A DNA stretch of 64,000 nt from Charina bottae (Eukaryota > Chordata > Lepidosauria > Squamata > Charinaidae), in the NCBI GenBank assembly GCA_023362775.1, contig JALMGJ010000020.1:9759501-9823500 (forward strand), written 5' to 3'. The translations under genes and the position numbers were made by a program. Each line of letters opens with the position of its first letter. The stretch's first letter is position 1. Under the pieces are notes generated by a model that was not told where the DNA came from, searched no databases, and saw only the letters and a program-made list of their open reading frames with translations. Below, piece by piece: positions 1-11,846 of this stretch.

Positions 1-70
1 ATCACAAGAAGAACAGAGTTGGAAGAAATAACATATTGCAGCCAAAATATTTATCTTTCATATCTTTCCT

Positions 71-160
71 TGGCTGATCTTGAAAAGTAAGCAGGACCAA
101 CCATGTTAAGACTTGGATGGGAGACAACCAGGAAATCCCTAGGCTATAGGCTTGACTGGG
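71..160 (+). repeat. 5S rRNA-derived SINE or pseudogene fragment
   Basis: The stretch resembles the internal promoter half of vertebrate 5S rRNA. It has a degraded A-box region (AAGTAAGCAGG), then the C-box-like ACTTGGATGGGAGAC, then a degraded 3' end (AGGCTATAGGCTT). The 5' third of 5S rRNA is missing and several conserved bases are changed, so this is not a working gene. Such fragments usually come from 5S-derived SINEs or processed 5S copies. No clear SINE tail was recognised. Confidence 0.7.
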
Positions 161-1109
161 AAGATAGGTTTTCTCAGGAATCAGGAAGAAGGCTGAATTA
201 GTTACAATGCCTATCCTACAGCAAAGCCACAATTTAAGGCTAAATTTACATTGTAATTGGTTTCTTAGAAATGTAAAAAAAACCCTTCAATATCCATTGA
301 AGTTTTATCCATTAATAATCTCACTGCTGTTAGTAAGCCTGTTCCACCCACACGTGCTACTTAATTAAACTCACTATTCTTCATTCATATAAGACAGTTA
401 TAAAGAACAGGTGCTGCCTAATGTGAAGTTAATGGGTATGTGGCTTTTGATATAATTTCATTAGCCTAACAGAAATTATATGACACACCTTGCTTGAACC
501 TATTCCTACTTCCATCAAGAATGCAACCCCCGCAACAGACAATAAATAAATAAATAAATAAATAAATAAAGACAAAACACCAATAACCCTCACAAAACCC
601 AGTATTTAAGCTTTTTTTTTAAACACAGTTTTTTCCCTAAAGTGACTCTGGTATAGTGACTTCCTATTATTTCACTTGTTCCTGGATGCTTCATGAATGA
701 ATAAATGACATTTTTTCACAGTTGCATTTTATCCAATATTCAGAATCTAGGAGTTTATCTTGCTTGGAAATCTTAATCTCATATTCATGTAAACTGTTTA
801 CCCTTAGCAGAGGTAGAAAATCCATTCTACTTATGCTTACAAATACTAATAGTAATTTCATCTGGTGTGTGCTTATATCTAAGCTCAGCACAAACAAACA
901 ATAGCATTACAACATTCTATGTGTATGTTTATATAAAACAATCAATTTAACAAGTGTTATCTAATTCCAACCTCACCATAATTTAAACTGCTGTGGGATA
1001 TTGCAATTGAAAAGAATGACTCTGCTCACTTCATACAGGACCTGAAAAAGAAGCATTTTAAGGCTCTTTTTGAACCTCCTGAGATTGATTGATTGTCCTG
1101 CTTATTTGC
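161..1109. other. Unassigned AT-rich DNA with a TAAA microsatellite
   Basis: No gene or recognisable element apart from a short TAAA repeat at about 540-570. The short reading frames here have no recognisable protein features. Confidence 0.5.
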
Positions 1110-2025
1110 TGGGGTTTATATGCTGTTGCAATCTGGCAGGACTGGCAATCAGAGTCAAGAAGGCCTGTCAACAAACTACTACAATAGTCCAAACGAGGCA
1201 TGACCAAGACGTGAACTAACTGGTTATTTCAACAGTAAGGAATGGTTGGATTCTTGGATCTTTGGGAGATAAAAGCTGCAGGTTCTTGTGGTGTCATTGA
1301 TAAAAGGATTTAGAGGAAATTTGTCATCAAGAACTCCCAGATCTCATACCACCAATGACATTGGCAGCTGACGTTTCTGGAAAGTAAAATAAATACTGTA
1401 GGAATAGACAGGATAGAATAGACAGGTAAGGGGCGTGGTGGCTCAGCGGGTAAGACGCCAGGCTTGTCGATCGGAAGGTCGCAAGTTCGGAGGTTCGAAT
1501 CTCTAGCCCCGCATGACGGAGTGAGCTCCCACACTCGCCCCAGCTCTTGCCAACCTAGCAATTCGAAAGCATGCAAATGCAAGTAGATGAATAGGGACCA
1601 CTTCGGTGGGATGGTAACAGCGTTCCGCGTGCGTCATGCCGGCCACATGACCGTGGAAGCGTCTTCGGACAACGCTGGCTCTTCAGCTAACAAACGGAGA
1701 TAAGCACAGACCCCTAGAGTCAGACACGACTGCGCAAATATGCGGGGGGAACCTTTACCTTTACTAGACAGGAAAAAAGGATAATCAGGATAACGGCTTG
1801 TCCAGAGCAGAGGGAACACATCCAACTGGAAATCCTAGTAACATAGCCAAAAAGGGAAGACCACATGCATTGTCCATGATCAGAGCAGAGAAATACACTT
1901 GGAGGTTATTGTCATAAACGTGATAGTTGAACTGAAAGGAACAAATCAGAGAACCCAAAGGCAAAGTAAAGAAAGGGAACAAAAGGGGACCTCAAACCAA
2001 TCCTTGAGGACTCTCACAGATAAAA
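1110..2025 (-). pseudogene. Degenerate L2-type LINE fragment, split by a SINE
   Basis: The plus-strand text (an ATAGTCCAAACGAGGCATGACC-like tract near 1180, and CCTTGAGGACTCTCACAG near 2004) runs in the same order as the better preserved L2-type reverse transcriptase on the minus strand at 51.3-53.2 kb. It is therefore read as the same class of L2 ORF2 on the minus strand, much older. No open frame survives. A Sauria SINE at 1430-1764 interrupts it. The assignment rests on text similarity inside this window and could be wrong at the edges. Confidence 0.5.
1430..1764 (+). mobile_element. Sauria-type tRNA-derived SINE, full length
   Basis: The tRNA-like head has an A box (GTGGCTCAGCGGG) and a B box (GGTTCGAATCTC). 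A unique body follows, then a 3' region containing CAGACACGACT and ending in ACCTTT repeats. This is the layout of the squamate Sauria SINE, whose 3' end resembles BovB and is thought to be moved by it. TSDs TAGACAGG lie at 1419-1426 and 1765-1772. Confidence 0.9.
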
Positions 2026-2769
2026 GGAAGGCTCAAGAACAAAGGTCCCTTCCATGGAACTGAGAACATTTTTCTCTCTCCTTGTCAGCATGTTGAAAAG
2101 TAAAACTGTAATTTTGAACAATTTTCCAGCTGCTAAGGAGACAGGGAATTCTACAGATCCCTAGCTTTACATTTTTGCTTTTACAGGCTACAATGATTCA
2201 CGGAAACAATGAAGGATTTTAAGGTCTGGAAGATTATTTATAGAAGAAACAAATGGCTCTTTTAAAACCTGATTCTAACAGCCATTTAAAAGAGAAAATA
2301 TAATCACAGTCTAATCAATGAAGTGAGTTATATTTACTGGTTGAATGATGAATGGCACTCTTGGGGAGAAGGGATATTTTTATGTATGAGTTCTGACAGC
2401 TAGGGTAGCCTTAAGCAGCAGCAGGTTCCAATAAATATTTTATTTTGAGGAAGCTGGAGCCTTCAAATAGGGCAAGCAAATCTACTGATGCCTACATAAG
2501 CTTGATTCCTGTTGCTAGCTCACAAATTTAAAGATATAGCCTGCTTTTTTCACCACAACAAGGGTGGGGGATGGTTAATTTTAATTTTATGACAAGTAGT
2601 TTTGACAGCCAGTCCGTGCCAGCTCAATGTTAAAATACTACTGGTTTGGGTATAGAAAAGCTATCTGCTTTCTTATTTTGAGCTAAACTAGAGCAATTGC
2701 TTTGTGAAACAAAAGGAGGCATAACACTGGTTGGGATCACATATTATGCTAAGCCTAAATTGTGAAAGA
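2026..2769. other. Unassigned DNA
   Basis: No gene found. The last ~50 bp resemble part of a low-copy repeat seen again near 41.6 kb and 46.9 kb (motifs around AAACCATGGTTTA), possibly an old MITE. Confidence 0.4.
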
Positions 2770-3012
2770 GAGCCAGTTTGGTGTAGTAGTTAAGGCACCA
2801 GGCTGGAAACCAGGAGACTGTGAGTTCTAGTCCTGCCTGAGGCACAAAGCCAGCTGGGTGACCTTGGGCCAGTCCCCCTCTCTCAGCCCTAGGAAGAAGG
2901 AGGCAAGAGCAAACCACTTCTGAAGAATCTTGCCAAGAAAACTGCAGGGACAAGTCCAGGCAGTTGCCAGGAGTCAAGACTGACTCAGAGGCACAATAAA
3001 TAAAATAAAAAT
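2770..3012 (+). mobile_element. tRNA-derived SINE, family B (LINE-like tail)
   Basis: The head GAGCCAGTTTGGTGTAGTAG and B-box-like GAGTTCTAGTCCTGC show tRNA ancestry. The body has CCTTGGGCCAGTC. The tail runs CTTGCCAAGAAAACTGCAGG to GGCAGTTGCCAGGAGTCAA, followed by an A-rich end. Imperfect TSDs (AAATTGTGAAAG / AAATTCTGAAAA) flank it. The tail matches the 3' end of the LINE at 23.5-27.5 kb. Other copies lie at 35.2 and 43.4 kb. Confidence 0.85.
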
Positions 3013-5087
3013 TCTGAAAACCACATTGTGGTTTAAGAGGGATGTGGTGAACTAGCTGTTGTGTTTTGTAAATAGCATAAGCGTATGCATGAATCAAGCC
3101 ATCAACCGGCTTTGCCTATCATATTATGTGAACCCAGCTGTTGTGCTTTATAAACCATGGTTTATGGGGACATGTGCCACACCCCACATTTTGGTCTGTC
3201 AGTCAACCTTTATTTCAGTCACTGAGAGCCTAAAATAATATTAGATTATGACAATTAACAACAGTCCCGTAACCTACATGAATTAACTAGTATACAGTAA
3301 TTGCTAACACAATGATAAAAGTACAATATCACTAAAATATTAAGATTCTGGAAACTCCAACGTAATATACAATATAAAATTGTGTAAATATAAACCTTAA
3401 TATGTAAAAACAATGGAAAAATAGCTAAAAATCAGAATTACTAAAACGTTGTGGCCACTAGAACACCCCAAATCACGCTACTGAAATGCAGCAGCATATC
3501 TGCCAATGTTCAACATATATAACATCCCTTGACCTTTACAAAAATATTTGCACTTAGCCTCCTCCCCAAATCACCCCCCAAAGGAAAAAAAAATGGGCCC
3601 AAATTTTTTGATCTCATCCCAGTCATATCATGGTAGCAGTGATGCAGCCCCCAGGAACAAAAATAAGAAGAATAGGAAGTGCAACCTTGGCCTAGTTTGA
3701 CATGCAAACCCAACCATTCTATCGTATTGAGGGAACCATGATTAAAAGAAACCATCACTTATCACAATGCACGAACCCAGTCACCGTAAAATAGCAATGA
3801 GTCCATCTGATTAATAAAATAAAGTCCATTTTATCAAAGGAAAGGGGTGCCTCCATTCTTACTTCATTCTGGCTTTAGCCTCAGCATCCTCCACCCCATT
3901 GCCCTTGAAGAGTCTGCCCTTTAACCAAAAGAGGTTCCCCTCTTCTGCCTTAAGCAAGATGCCAAGATGAGATAAAAAGCTGCAAATAGATTGGTCTCCT
4001 ACCATACAAATGCATTTATCCCCCCCCCCCCACGGGATGTATTGATCCATAAGTATGCACTACCTCAGTGATTTCCTGTGAGCAAACAGCACCAGCAGAT
4101 CAGCTGGAAGGTTTATTTGTTTGCTTATTTATGGCTTAACATTTGCCAGTGCTGGCAACTGGCAAAGATGGTACAATACAATTCAGGCTGGATGGTTATG
4201 TACCTGTAGCCTTCTGGATGCAGCCCTGGCGCCAGTTCTAAATATTTTTGCCAGTCCCTTCCTTCCTGCAAAGCCTAATTCTCATATTCCCCTTTCTAAA
4301 CAAGTGCCACATCAGCCAAGCCCTTAGTACCTATTTTCTTGCTTTGGGAAAAAAGAGACCTCAACAGCCTGGTGGTCAGAAATAATGACAGGCTGACATC
4401 ATCTGTATGAGTTTGTTCAGAGAAACTCTTTAGAAATGGTGCCACATGATGAGAAGCCCCCAGTCAGGTCCTTGGAAAAAACTGAAGGAGGTTGCCAATC
4501 CATTCCTCTTGGCCAGATGTTTCCTTTATTACAAAGCCTCTGCAGAGACAAGAGATCCTCGCCTTTGCCAGCTCACTGCCGTGATATCTCCTTGCAGTAC
4601 TTTGTTTCCTAACTACCTTTTCACCATTCTTGTTCTAACAAGGAGGACAGGCGCTTTAGTGAATAAGTGTAATTAGCTTGATGATGTGTCAGCAGGCTGG
4701 CACGGTGGCAGCACGCTAAATTGCTAGGCTTTGTAATAAAAGGGCTTCTACACCTTGCTTGGTGATAAATAAGCCAAAGAAAAATGGATTGCTGGGATCT
4801 TGTAGCACTTCCCCCACCCTCTCCTAGGGAAGGGGACACCATTTCCAGGAATGGTTGTTTACAAAACCTGCAAGCTCAAGGAAGGGAGGACTTTCAGGAC
4901 CCTTGGTAAGCTATCAAGAAGCATGTCAAGAAAAGACATTGAAGCCTGCTCTTGAGCATGTTTTCTTGCTGATGACAGTGACCTCTGATGGGTAGAAAAT
5001 GTTCAGTTTCTTGTTCTGTTGGAATATTTAAATCCCACTTGATAGCCCCAAGAGACCCCCAATATTGCAACCTCCAGTGTTTAAATC
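3013..5087. other. Unassigned DNA
   Basis: Nothing coding was recognised. The first 150 bp contain a paired ACCACATTGTGGTTTAAG / AAACCATGGTTTATGG motif typical of a short inverted-repeat MITE. A C-run is at 4020-4033. Confidence 0.4.
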
Positions 5088-5345
5088 TGTCAGCCTTACC
5101 AAGTAGACCAGACAGGAAACACAACCAGATAAGCTAATTCTACTTTATTGTAAAGCTACATTAACAGAATCTTGCAAGTACAAATCTCCCACTGTTTCCT
5201 TTACAGCCCAAGAAACTAGGGAGGGTCTCTGAGCCTCTTGCCCCATCCACTATCCAGCTGCGGGCTATGCCCTCTCTTATGTGACTGTTCCCTAGGCAAC
5301 GTCTCTGGGCCTAGCCTCCCAAGGTCTTTCCCACATACCATTACA
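5088..5345 (-). mobile_element. Solo LTR, family 1
   Basis: Read on the minus strand, this 258-bp unit runs from TGTAATGG to GGCTGACA, i.e. TG...CA termini. An AATAAA polyadenylation signal lies near its 3' end (CTTTACAATAAAGTAG). A perfect 5-bp TSD, AAATC, flanks it at 5083-5087 and 5346-5350. Three relatives lie at 41.7, 57.4 and 61.7 kb. The internal region of this element is not present here, so gypsy versus ERV cannot be settled. Confidence 0.85.
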
Positions 5346-5350
5346 AAATC

Positions 5351-6619
5351 ATCCCCATGATTTAAAAAAACACCATGATTATATTCTTCACCAGGATTCT
5401 TCCAACAGCATTGTGTACACTTGCCCTTCCCTGGCATCTCTTCTTCTGCAGCCTCTCCCCATAACAAAGCTTGTTAGGGATTTCCAGGTGGGAGAAGGTG
5501 TGACCAAACTCCTCCTGGTTTTTTGCTACCCTAGACTAACATGGCTCTCCTCCTACAATGTCTGCAGGCAGACCTTCCTTTGAATATTTCTGACGGTTCA
5601 GACAAACCCTGCCTAACAGGGATGTGAGCTGAGATGTGACTGTGAAGGAGACAGTACAAGCTTCTATATTTTGCAGCGGGCCTTGGAAAAAGGCAGGTGG
5701 TGGGGGTTAGAAAGGACAGTTGTGGTCTTTTTGGCAAAGTTGTGCCAGCCTGCACTGCAGTACTGCCCATGTGCTTACTTTTCATCCTTGCCAGCCATCC
5801 TTGCATGTCTCTATGTGCATGCATGCATGCATGCAACAAAACTGTCATCCCTCCCCAGGGCTATTTCTTCATCAAACATGGGGATCTGTAATGACTGCTG
5901 CTCCTGGAGCTTCCGATGGCTTGGGGATACAGGGGTCCAACCAAGCCGACCATACAAAAAGAAATAAAAGAAACGACTGTACAAAGAAATTTCTTTTTCT
6001 ATTTCTTTGTTTTCCTTTCTCCTGTTTTGTTTGTGTGAATGAAATGTATTAAGACTACAGGCTAGGCTGATCCTTGATTTGGAGTAGATATCCCCAGAGT
6101 AGCTCACTAATGTCACACCTTGCCATCTTTCTTTAGTTTCTGTGCAGCCATAGAAGGTGCTGAAACAGAACACATATTTTCCAGATCTCTTTATGGATTA
6201 GGATTCCTGTACCAGCTTCTTATAGTTCCAAACTCGGTTTCCATAAGGATCTGCAACGTGAGCTAGCCCAACGTTTCTTCATCTGTAACAGAACACCAGC
6301 ATTCCCTGAACAACTTCAAGATATTCCACAAATTGGTCCCAATATCCAAGATAAGTTGTTTGGTGAGTTTGGGGTCCATTCAGGTTCTCTAGCCAAAGAA
6401 GTACTCTGTTTGTGAATGAGGAGACATTGGCTGGCATCACACTGAAAAAGGAAAATCACTAAAATGCTTTTGGATGGAAATTCACAGAGCAGATGAGCTT
6501 TTACTTGAAAAGATCCAACTACCTTTTCATTTAACATGTTTTGTGCACACAGTAGCTTTTTTTCAGCACTCAATCTAAGCCAAATATTGAAATAGCCCAA
6601 TATGTATTTGTTTGTTAGA
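5351..6619. other. Unassigned DNA
   Basis: Contains a GCATGCATGCATGCATG alternating tract at 5817-5834. The open frames of 100-120 codons here overlap on both strands and have no recognisable domain. Confidence 0.4.
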
Positions 6620-6805
6620 TTTCTATTTCACTTATTGTTCCCTCCTCATATTTTCCCCCACAAGAATAAACCCTGTGAGGTAGGTTGAGCTGAGAAAGAC
6701 AGTGACTGGCCCTAAGTTTCACTGTGAGATCCCATGGCTGAGGGTGGACTTGAACCCGGGTCTCCCCCAGGCCAGTCCAGCACCTTAACCACTACACCAA
6801 ATCTT
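6620..6805 (-). mobile_element. tRNA-derived SINE (head on minus strand)
   Basis: On the minus strand the sequence begins TGGTGTAGTGGTTAAGGTGC, followed by a B-box-like GGGTTCAAGTCC and a body with CCTCACAGGGTTTATTCTTG. This is a tRNA head joined to the second tail type found in the window (compare 16.08-17.34 kb), not the LINE-like tail of family B. It is degraded and the end is unclear. Confidence 0.7.
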
Positions 6806-8685
6806 AAGACATTCTTTAACAAAACCATGTTGATGAAATATGCTGCCTTCTACAAGCTCATGCACCCGTTAACGTTTATTAAATGTAAGGAGAAATGAAG
6901 AGAATTAGTAAAATATATTAAATAGTCATTGGTATTCCCCCTTTTTAAAAAAAATGTTTGGTGTTCTGTGGTCTTAAAAAGTTTAAGGAACACTGCTGTG
7001 AACAGCTGCAGCACAGTTCCCATATCCAAAATGCCTCTTTTCCAGCTGTGTTTAGGAATTACTAATCCTCCCCACCTCCTCTTTAGTCCACTGGAATCTG
7101 TTCAATCCAAATTTCTTAGTTCTATATTTGGTAGTGCCAACTACATCTGAAACATAGCTCCTAGGCTAGAAGCAGGACTGATCAGAGTAGAAACAAGAGT
7201 TTGGCTAGTAATATTTACTTATTGGCTTAAACTTACCTATCAGCCCACTGGGCTGCCCGACTCTGCTTTAAACAATACTTTCCAATCCACTTGGAAGAAG
7301 TCCCATAAGCAGAAGCTCTTTCTGGGTGGCCTTTTTTAGACCATTTCATGTAGCCTTCGCTGGTCTCATGCTAAAAACCCGATTGCCCAACAATTACTTG
7401 AAAGTGAGCTGAACTGACTGCCCAGCTTTTGTATGTTCCCAAAAATAATTAATGGAAGAGGCATGACTCCCTATATTTACTCCCTGACTTCCTCCAAGTA
7501 CTGCTGGGCTTTTGCTGTAACACCCTTCCTTTGGCACAATTACAGGGTAGACATAGCAAACTCCCCACGGCTCCCTGTCTCTGCCCTGGAGGCACACAAA
7601 AGCTAGGATCAATAGCACAAGTTCGTTTATACTGCAGGTTTCATACGACATTACATCAAAGCCTTATTTTTCCTCTTCTAGCAGCAATCCCCCGACAATC
7701 AGTAGTTTCTGTGTGGATTTTCTGCTGGCTGATTAGGTTTTTTAGTTAACCTACCATGTTGCAAAGTTTTGTTATTTACCATCATGGCTTCGGCAGGGCA
7801 TCCATAGTAGGACTTAAGAGGGATTCCTGTATATGCTGATTGGGGTTTAGCTATTTTGATTTTCTACCCCTCTTTTATCTTGCTGGCTAAGGGCCATAAT
7901 AAAATTGATCTATCAATCCCCCCTTTTTTCCCTAAACTCCTCCCCCAAGCCCCAAAACGATTCACTTACTGCCAGGCCACAAAAGCATTCATTGGCATCC
8001 CTGACGCTCCTGCATCTCTGGTTCATGACGCCCAGCCAGGGGCTCACGGAGGAACATTCTCCCCAGCATACAGCAATGGTCTCTCCTTCCCACGTTCTGA
8101 GTGCTGTGAGCAATGAGGAATTTTAAAACTTGCTCAGCTGCAGCAAAGAGCCAGGGGAGTCCTGCTTCATGCTTCGCTCTGTTTAATGGAGGAAGTACTG
8201 CTTCCCTTGAATAAATAAATATTAGCTTGTTGCCAGATAATTTCCCACCAGTAGGGATCTCATTCTACAGTGAGCGTAAGTTAACAGGGAATTCCCACCC
8301 TGGATTTTGCCCAAGCCATTTAACAGAGGCCCTTGAAGGATGGCTAGCTCACAGGTGACTGCTGCATGAAACTGGTCTCAAAGAGGCAGTCATTCTCTGC
8401 AGAGTATTGCCCAGATTTGTGTTTTTCAGAAGGCCTGTGTGATGAAAGGAAATGGGAATTGGGTTTATATCAGAGCCAGCTCGGCCCATTATGCTGCACC
8501 CAGAATCATACATAGAAGACAAGCAAACGAGCAGTTGATTTTAACTTCTGTACTCGGAATGCTCTATGAGGAAAGAGGCACAAGATAAATAGTGAAATGA
8601 CGTGAAAATACTGACAGTGGGATACCCTCCAGAACATGTTAGGCTTGCTTAGAGGATACAAGGTAATATAAATTTAATAAATAAA
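6806..8685. other. Unassigned DNA
   Basis: No gene or known repeat recognised. Short antiparallel frames at 7.9-8.1 kb have no recognisable protein features. Confidence 0.4.
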
Positions 8686-8698
8686 TAAGATAAACTAA

Positions 8699-9169
8699 CT
8701 GTGGAGTCCTTGGTGCTCTCTGAGCCTTGTTGTTTTCTTGCAGACATTTCATTGCCAGGCTAGGCAACATCTTCAGTGTGAAAAGGGAGTGGGACTTGCT
8801 CCCTGTTTATATACCCTGGCTTGTCCTGCCTGTGTTGATGGGGGTGTTGTACTCTCCATGGTAGTTCCTTGATTGGGCTTTTGTTTGCTGCTTGGTTGAT
8901 TGACTGAGTTAATAGTTCCTTGATTAGGGTCTATTGTGTTGTTTGATTGCTCCTCTGGTGCTAATCTTGGTGTTAATCCTTGCCTATCTAAGTTTGTTGA
9001 TTGCTGGCAAGGAGGCGTTCTGGTCTTCGGGCTTTTCTATTGTCTCTTATGAATGGTATGTAAATGTTGTTTACCTCTATGTGTCTGTTGATGGCTGCTT
9101 TGTCTGAGTGCCAAGCTTCCAGAAATTCTCTAGCATTTTTGGATTTGGCTTGGTTTAAGATGCTCACAG
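8699..9169 (-). mobile_element. Penelope-like element 3' region with hammerhead-like core, family a
   Basis: The minus strand matches the plus-strand copy at 57.59-58.09 kb over most of its length. It has the end of the PLE reading frame, a TATATAAACAGG TATA-like box, then CTGAAGA (8770-8776 on plus), a TTGCC/GGCAA stem and GAAA (8747-8750). The core has decayed to GAAATGTC. A 13-bp TSD, TAAGATAAACTAA, flanks it at 8686-8698 and 9170-9182, so this is a 5'-truncated insertion. Confidence 0.8.
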
Positions 9170-9360
9170 TAAGATAAACTAAGCTGAACCCCCAGGGAGG
9201 GGAATGGCCAGGAGGCTTAGTTAAAGCTGGTGGCTGCTACTATGTCTGTAATGTATGGCCTCCCTGTAGTGCTGGTGGTTTTACTGGAAGAGTGTCAAGA
9301 AGGAATTTAATAGTGGTGTGTACCTCTTTCCCTTAGGTGCATGGTATATAGAATTCTATA

Positions 9361-9674
9361 AGACGCCAGGCTTGTTGATTGGAAGATCGCAAGTTCGGAG
9401 GTTCGAATCCCTAGCCCTGCGTGACGGAGTGAGCTCCCTCACTCGCCCCAGCTCTTGCCAACCTAGCAATTCGAAAGCATGCAAATGCAAGTAGATTAAT
9501 AGGTACCACTTCGGTGGGCAGGTAACAGCGTTCCGCATGTGTCATGCCGGCCACATGAGTGTGGAAGCGTCTTCGGACAATGCTGGCTCTTCGGCTAACA
9601 AACGGAGATGAGCACCGGCCCCTAGAGTCGGACACGACTGCACAAATGTGCGGGGGGAACCTTTACCTTTACCT
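9361..9674 (+). mobile_element. Sauria-type SINE, 5'-truncated, with a 40-bp target duplication
   Basis: The body and ACCTTT tail match the copy at 1430. The element starts inside the tRNA head at AGACGCCAGG, so roughly the first 20 bases including most of the A box are lost. The flanking 40-bp segment at 9321-9360 is repeated exactly at 9675-9714, far longer than the 8-12 bp at the other copies here. Confidence 0.9.
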
Positions 9675-9714
9675 TACCTCTTTCCCTTAGGTGCATGGTA
9701 TATAGAATTCTATA

Positions 9715-10091
9715 GGGTTTTATATTTTCATGTAATGGTTCAGTATTGTAGTGCAGAATTAAGCAAGCATTCATCTTAATCATGAAATATTATACTTGGA
9801 TTATACTTTGTTTTGCCCTGTCCTTGGTGGGACACCTGTGTAGAGTAGGGTGATCTTTCTCATCTTCAATCCAATTAACCCTGAGAAACAGATACTTATT
9901 AACTTTGAGATGGTCTCATTGCCACCTAGTATAAACAAAGACTCCTTAGCCTTGATGGTCTCATTCTTGGCAGAAAGGCAAAGCTTCCAAGATAAGATAG
10001 GCTTGCCCATGGGAAATTCCAGTGAGATGAGACCATCAAAAAAGGGGTGTGAGTAATGGTGATTCAGAGCCTACATAAGCTAGTTAGAAAC
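9715..10091. other. Unassigned DNA
   Basis: No gene seen. Short frames overlap on both strands with no recognisable features. Confidence 0.4.
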
Positions 10092-10099
10092 CTCTATGG

Positions 10100-10644
10100 C
10101 AGAGCTTTCCAAACTGTGTGTCAGGACACGTTAGTGTGTCGGCTGCAGTGTCTGGATGTGTCAAGGCTGCTGCTGCCTCCGAGCCCTGCCAGGATTCCGC
10201 GCAGGTCCTATTGCCTGCCTCGTGCCTGGCTGCCTCCAAACCTGCTGTGATTCTGGGTAGGTCCAAGTGCCTGCCTTGTGCCCTGCTGTAAGAATGTGAA
10301 ATGATGCATGTCTAAAAAGTGTGTCACCAACATGAAAAGTTTGGAAAGCTCTGCGTTAGTGTGTCGGCTGCAGTGTCTGGGTGTGTCGCGGCTGCTGCTG
10401 CCTCCAAGCCCTTCCAGGATTCCACGCAGGTCCTAGTGCCTGCCTCTTTCCTGGCTGCCTCCAAACCTGCCCTTCCAGGATTCTGCACAGGTCCTAGTGC
10501 CTGCCTTGTGCCTGGCTGCCTCCAAACCTGCTGTGATTCTGCGCAGGTCCTAGTGCCTGCCTTGTGCCCTGCTGTAAGAGTGTGTAGCGAAATCATGCAT
10601 GTCTAAAAAGTGTGTCACCAACATGAAAAGTTTGGAAAGCTCTG
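10100..10644 (+). mobile_element. hAT MITE (TTTCCAAACT family), tandem dimer
   Basis: Terminal inverted repeats CAGAGCTTTCCAAACT and AGTTTGGAAAGCTCTG are flanked by a perfect 8-bp TSD, CTCTATGG, at 10092-10099 and 10645-10652, the hAT hallmark. An extra internal 3' terminus ends at 10353. Immediately after it the interior restarts at GTTAGTGTGTCGGCTGCAG without a 5' terminus, so two units are fused head to tail. The interior consists of 60-bp-scale repeats around GCAGGTCCTAGTGCCTGCC. Confidence 0.9.
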
Positions 10645-10652
10645 CTCTATGG

Positions 10653-11838
10653 GATGGAACTTCAATGCAGACCTGACCAGGAGGTGCTACATATTTGCTG
10701 ACTTTAAAGAAGTCCACCCACCATAACCTCTCTGGGGTTCCCTGACTGGCAGAAAGGGCATAAGGTCTTCCTTTGTCTTATTGTGTACTTCAGTATTCTT
10801 GAATATTATTTGATTGCTGCCTTGGGTTATGTTGTATTACTCCAGTATTCCTGAATATTCTTTAATTACTATTTGATGTTATGCCATTGTTATTTTTTTA
10901 ACACTGCCTTGGATTAAAGCCTTAAGTACTCATACTGGTGTGGTAGAACCTGTGACCAAACCCTGCTGGGCTGGGAACAGCAATACATCCCCAACATCTA
11001 CTGCTTGAGATAGGTTTGAGTCACTCAGGAAGATGTGGGTTCGCATCCCTGTAATTTTTATAAGCAAATTATCACCTGAACCTTTTAGCAAAATAAAAAG
11101 TTATCCCACTTCCATCATGTGGATGTACACAGAAGTGTGAAAGCACGTTAAAGAATAATTAATATATGTTAAGTGATCTGGCAAAAACCACCATGAAAGA
11201 CTGTCACAAGCACTAGGAATAAATATTTGCCAGTCCTGTTGAAATGAATGAATCACAGCTAAAACCTGCCTGTCTTTTCCAGATTCATAGTCTGTTGAAC
11301 TTAGAAAATTGGAAGCACATGTCTCAATTAAGAACCAATTAATGTGACATCACAGTGGGAAAGAGGTGTTCTGAAATTGCAACCTGCTGCAAATTAAATA
11401 ATTTAAAATCCCACAGATTTTTAAAACTATGGTTCCATAAAATTATGAAATGTTTTCCAACTAAACCATCTGAACCATGAACTGCAATTTTAAATCAAGT
11501 TCAACACTTCATGGGACAGCATATCTTCAAGACCCCCATCTTAGCTGGCTGGTGTAATCCTCAACCAATAGTCCTCTATAACAACAAACTTTAAAACTCC
11601 TTGTTTGGGATAGAAACAGTCTTATTGTGGAATATATTGATACTGGATAAGTACTACATTATAATTGTAAGACTTTATTATAAAATAAATATTCAAGATC
11701 AATTTTATGTAGAATGTTAGTCAGTGTAGGCTACTGGTACAGCTGGTTCCCAGACTGATAAAGATTAGGAGACAGTTGTGTAAACAGCCAGTTGCAAGCT
11801 CCTCTGATATCAATGAAGAGACCCAGCTCCTTTCCAGA
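10653..11838. other. Unassigned DNA
   Basis: No element or gene recognised in this AT-rich stretch. Confidence 0.4.
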
Positions 11839-11846
11839 CTGTAGGA

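Noticed and set aside
1440..1512. Functional tRNA genes at the SINE heads
   Set aside because: A and B boxes are present but the cloverleaf is degraded, a SINE body follows at once, and the same head recurs in several copies.
5531..6173. Antiparallel ORFs of 98-120 codons as genes
   Set aside because: No domain, no homologous-looking motif, mutual overlap, and a GCATGCATG repeat inside them.
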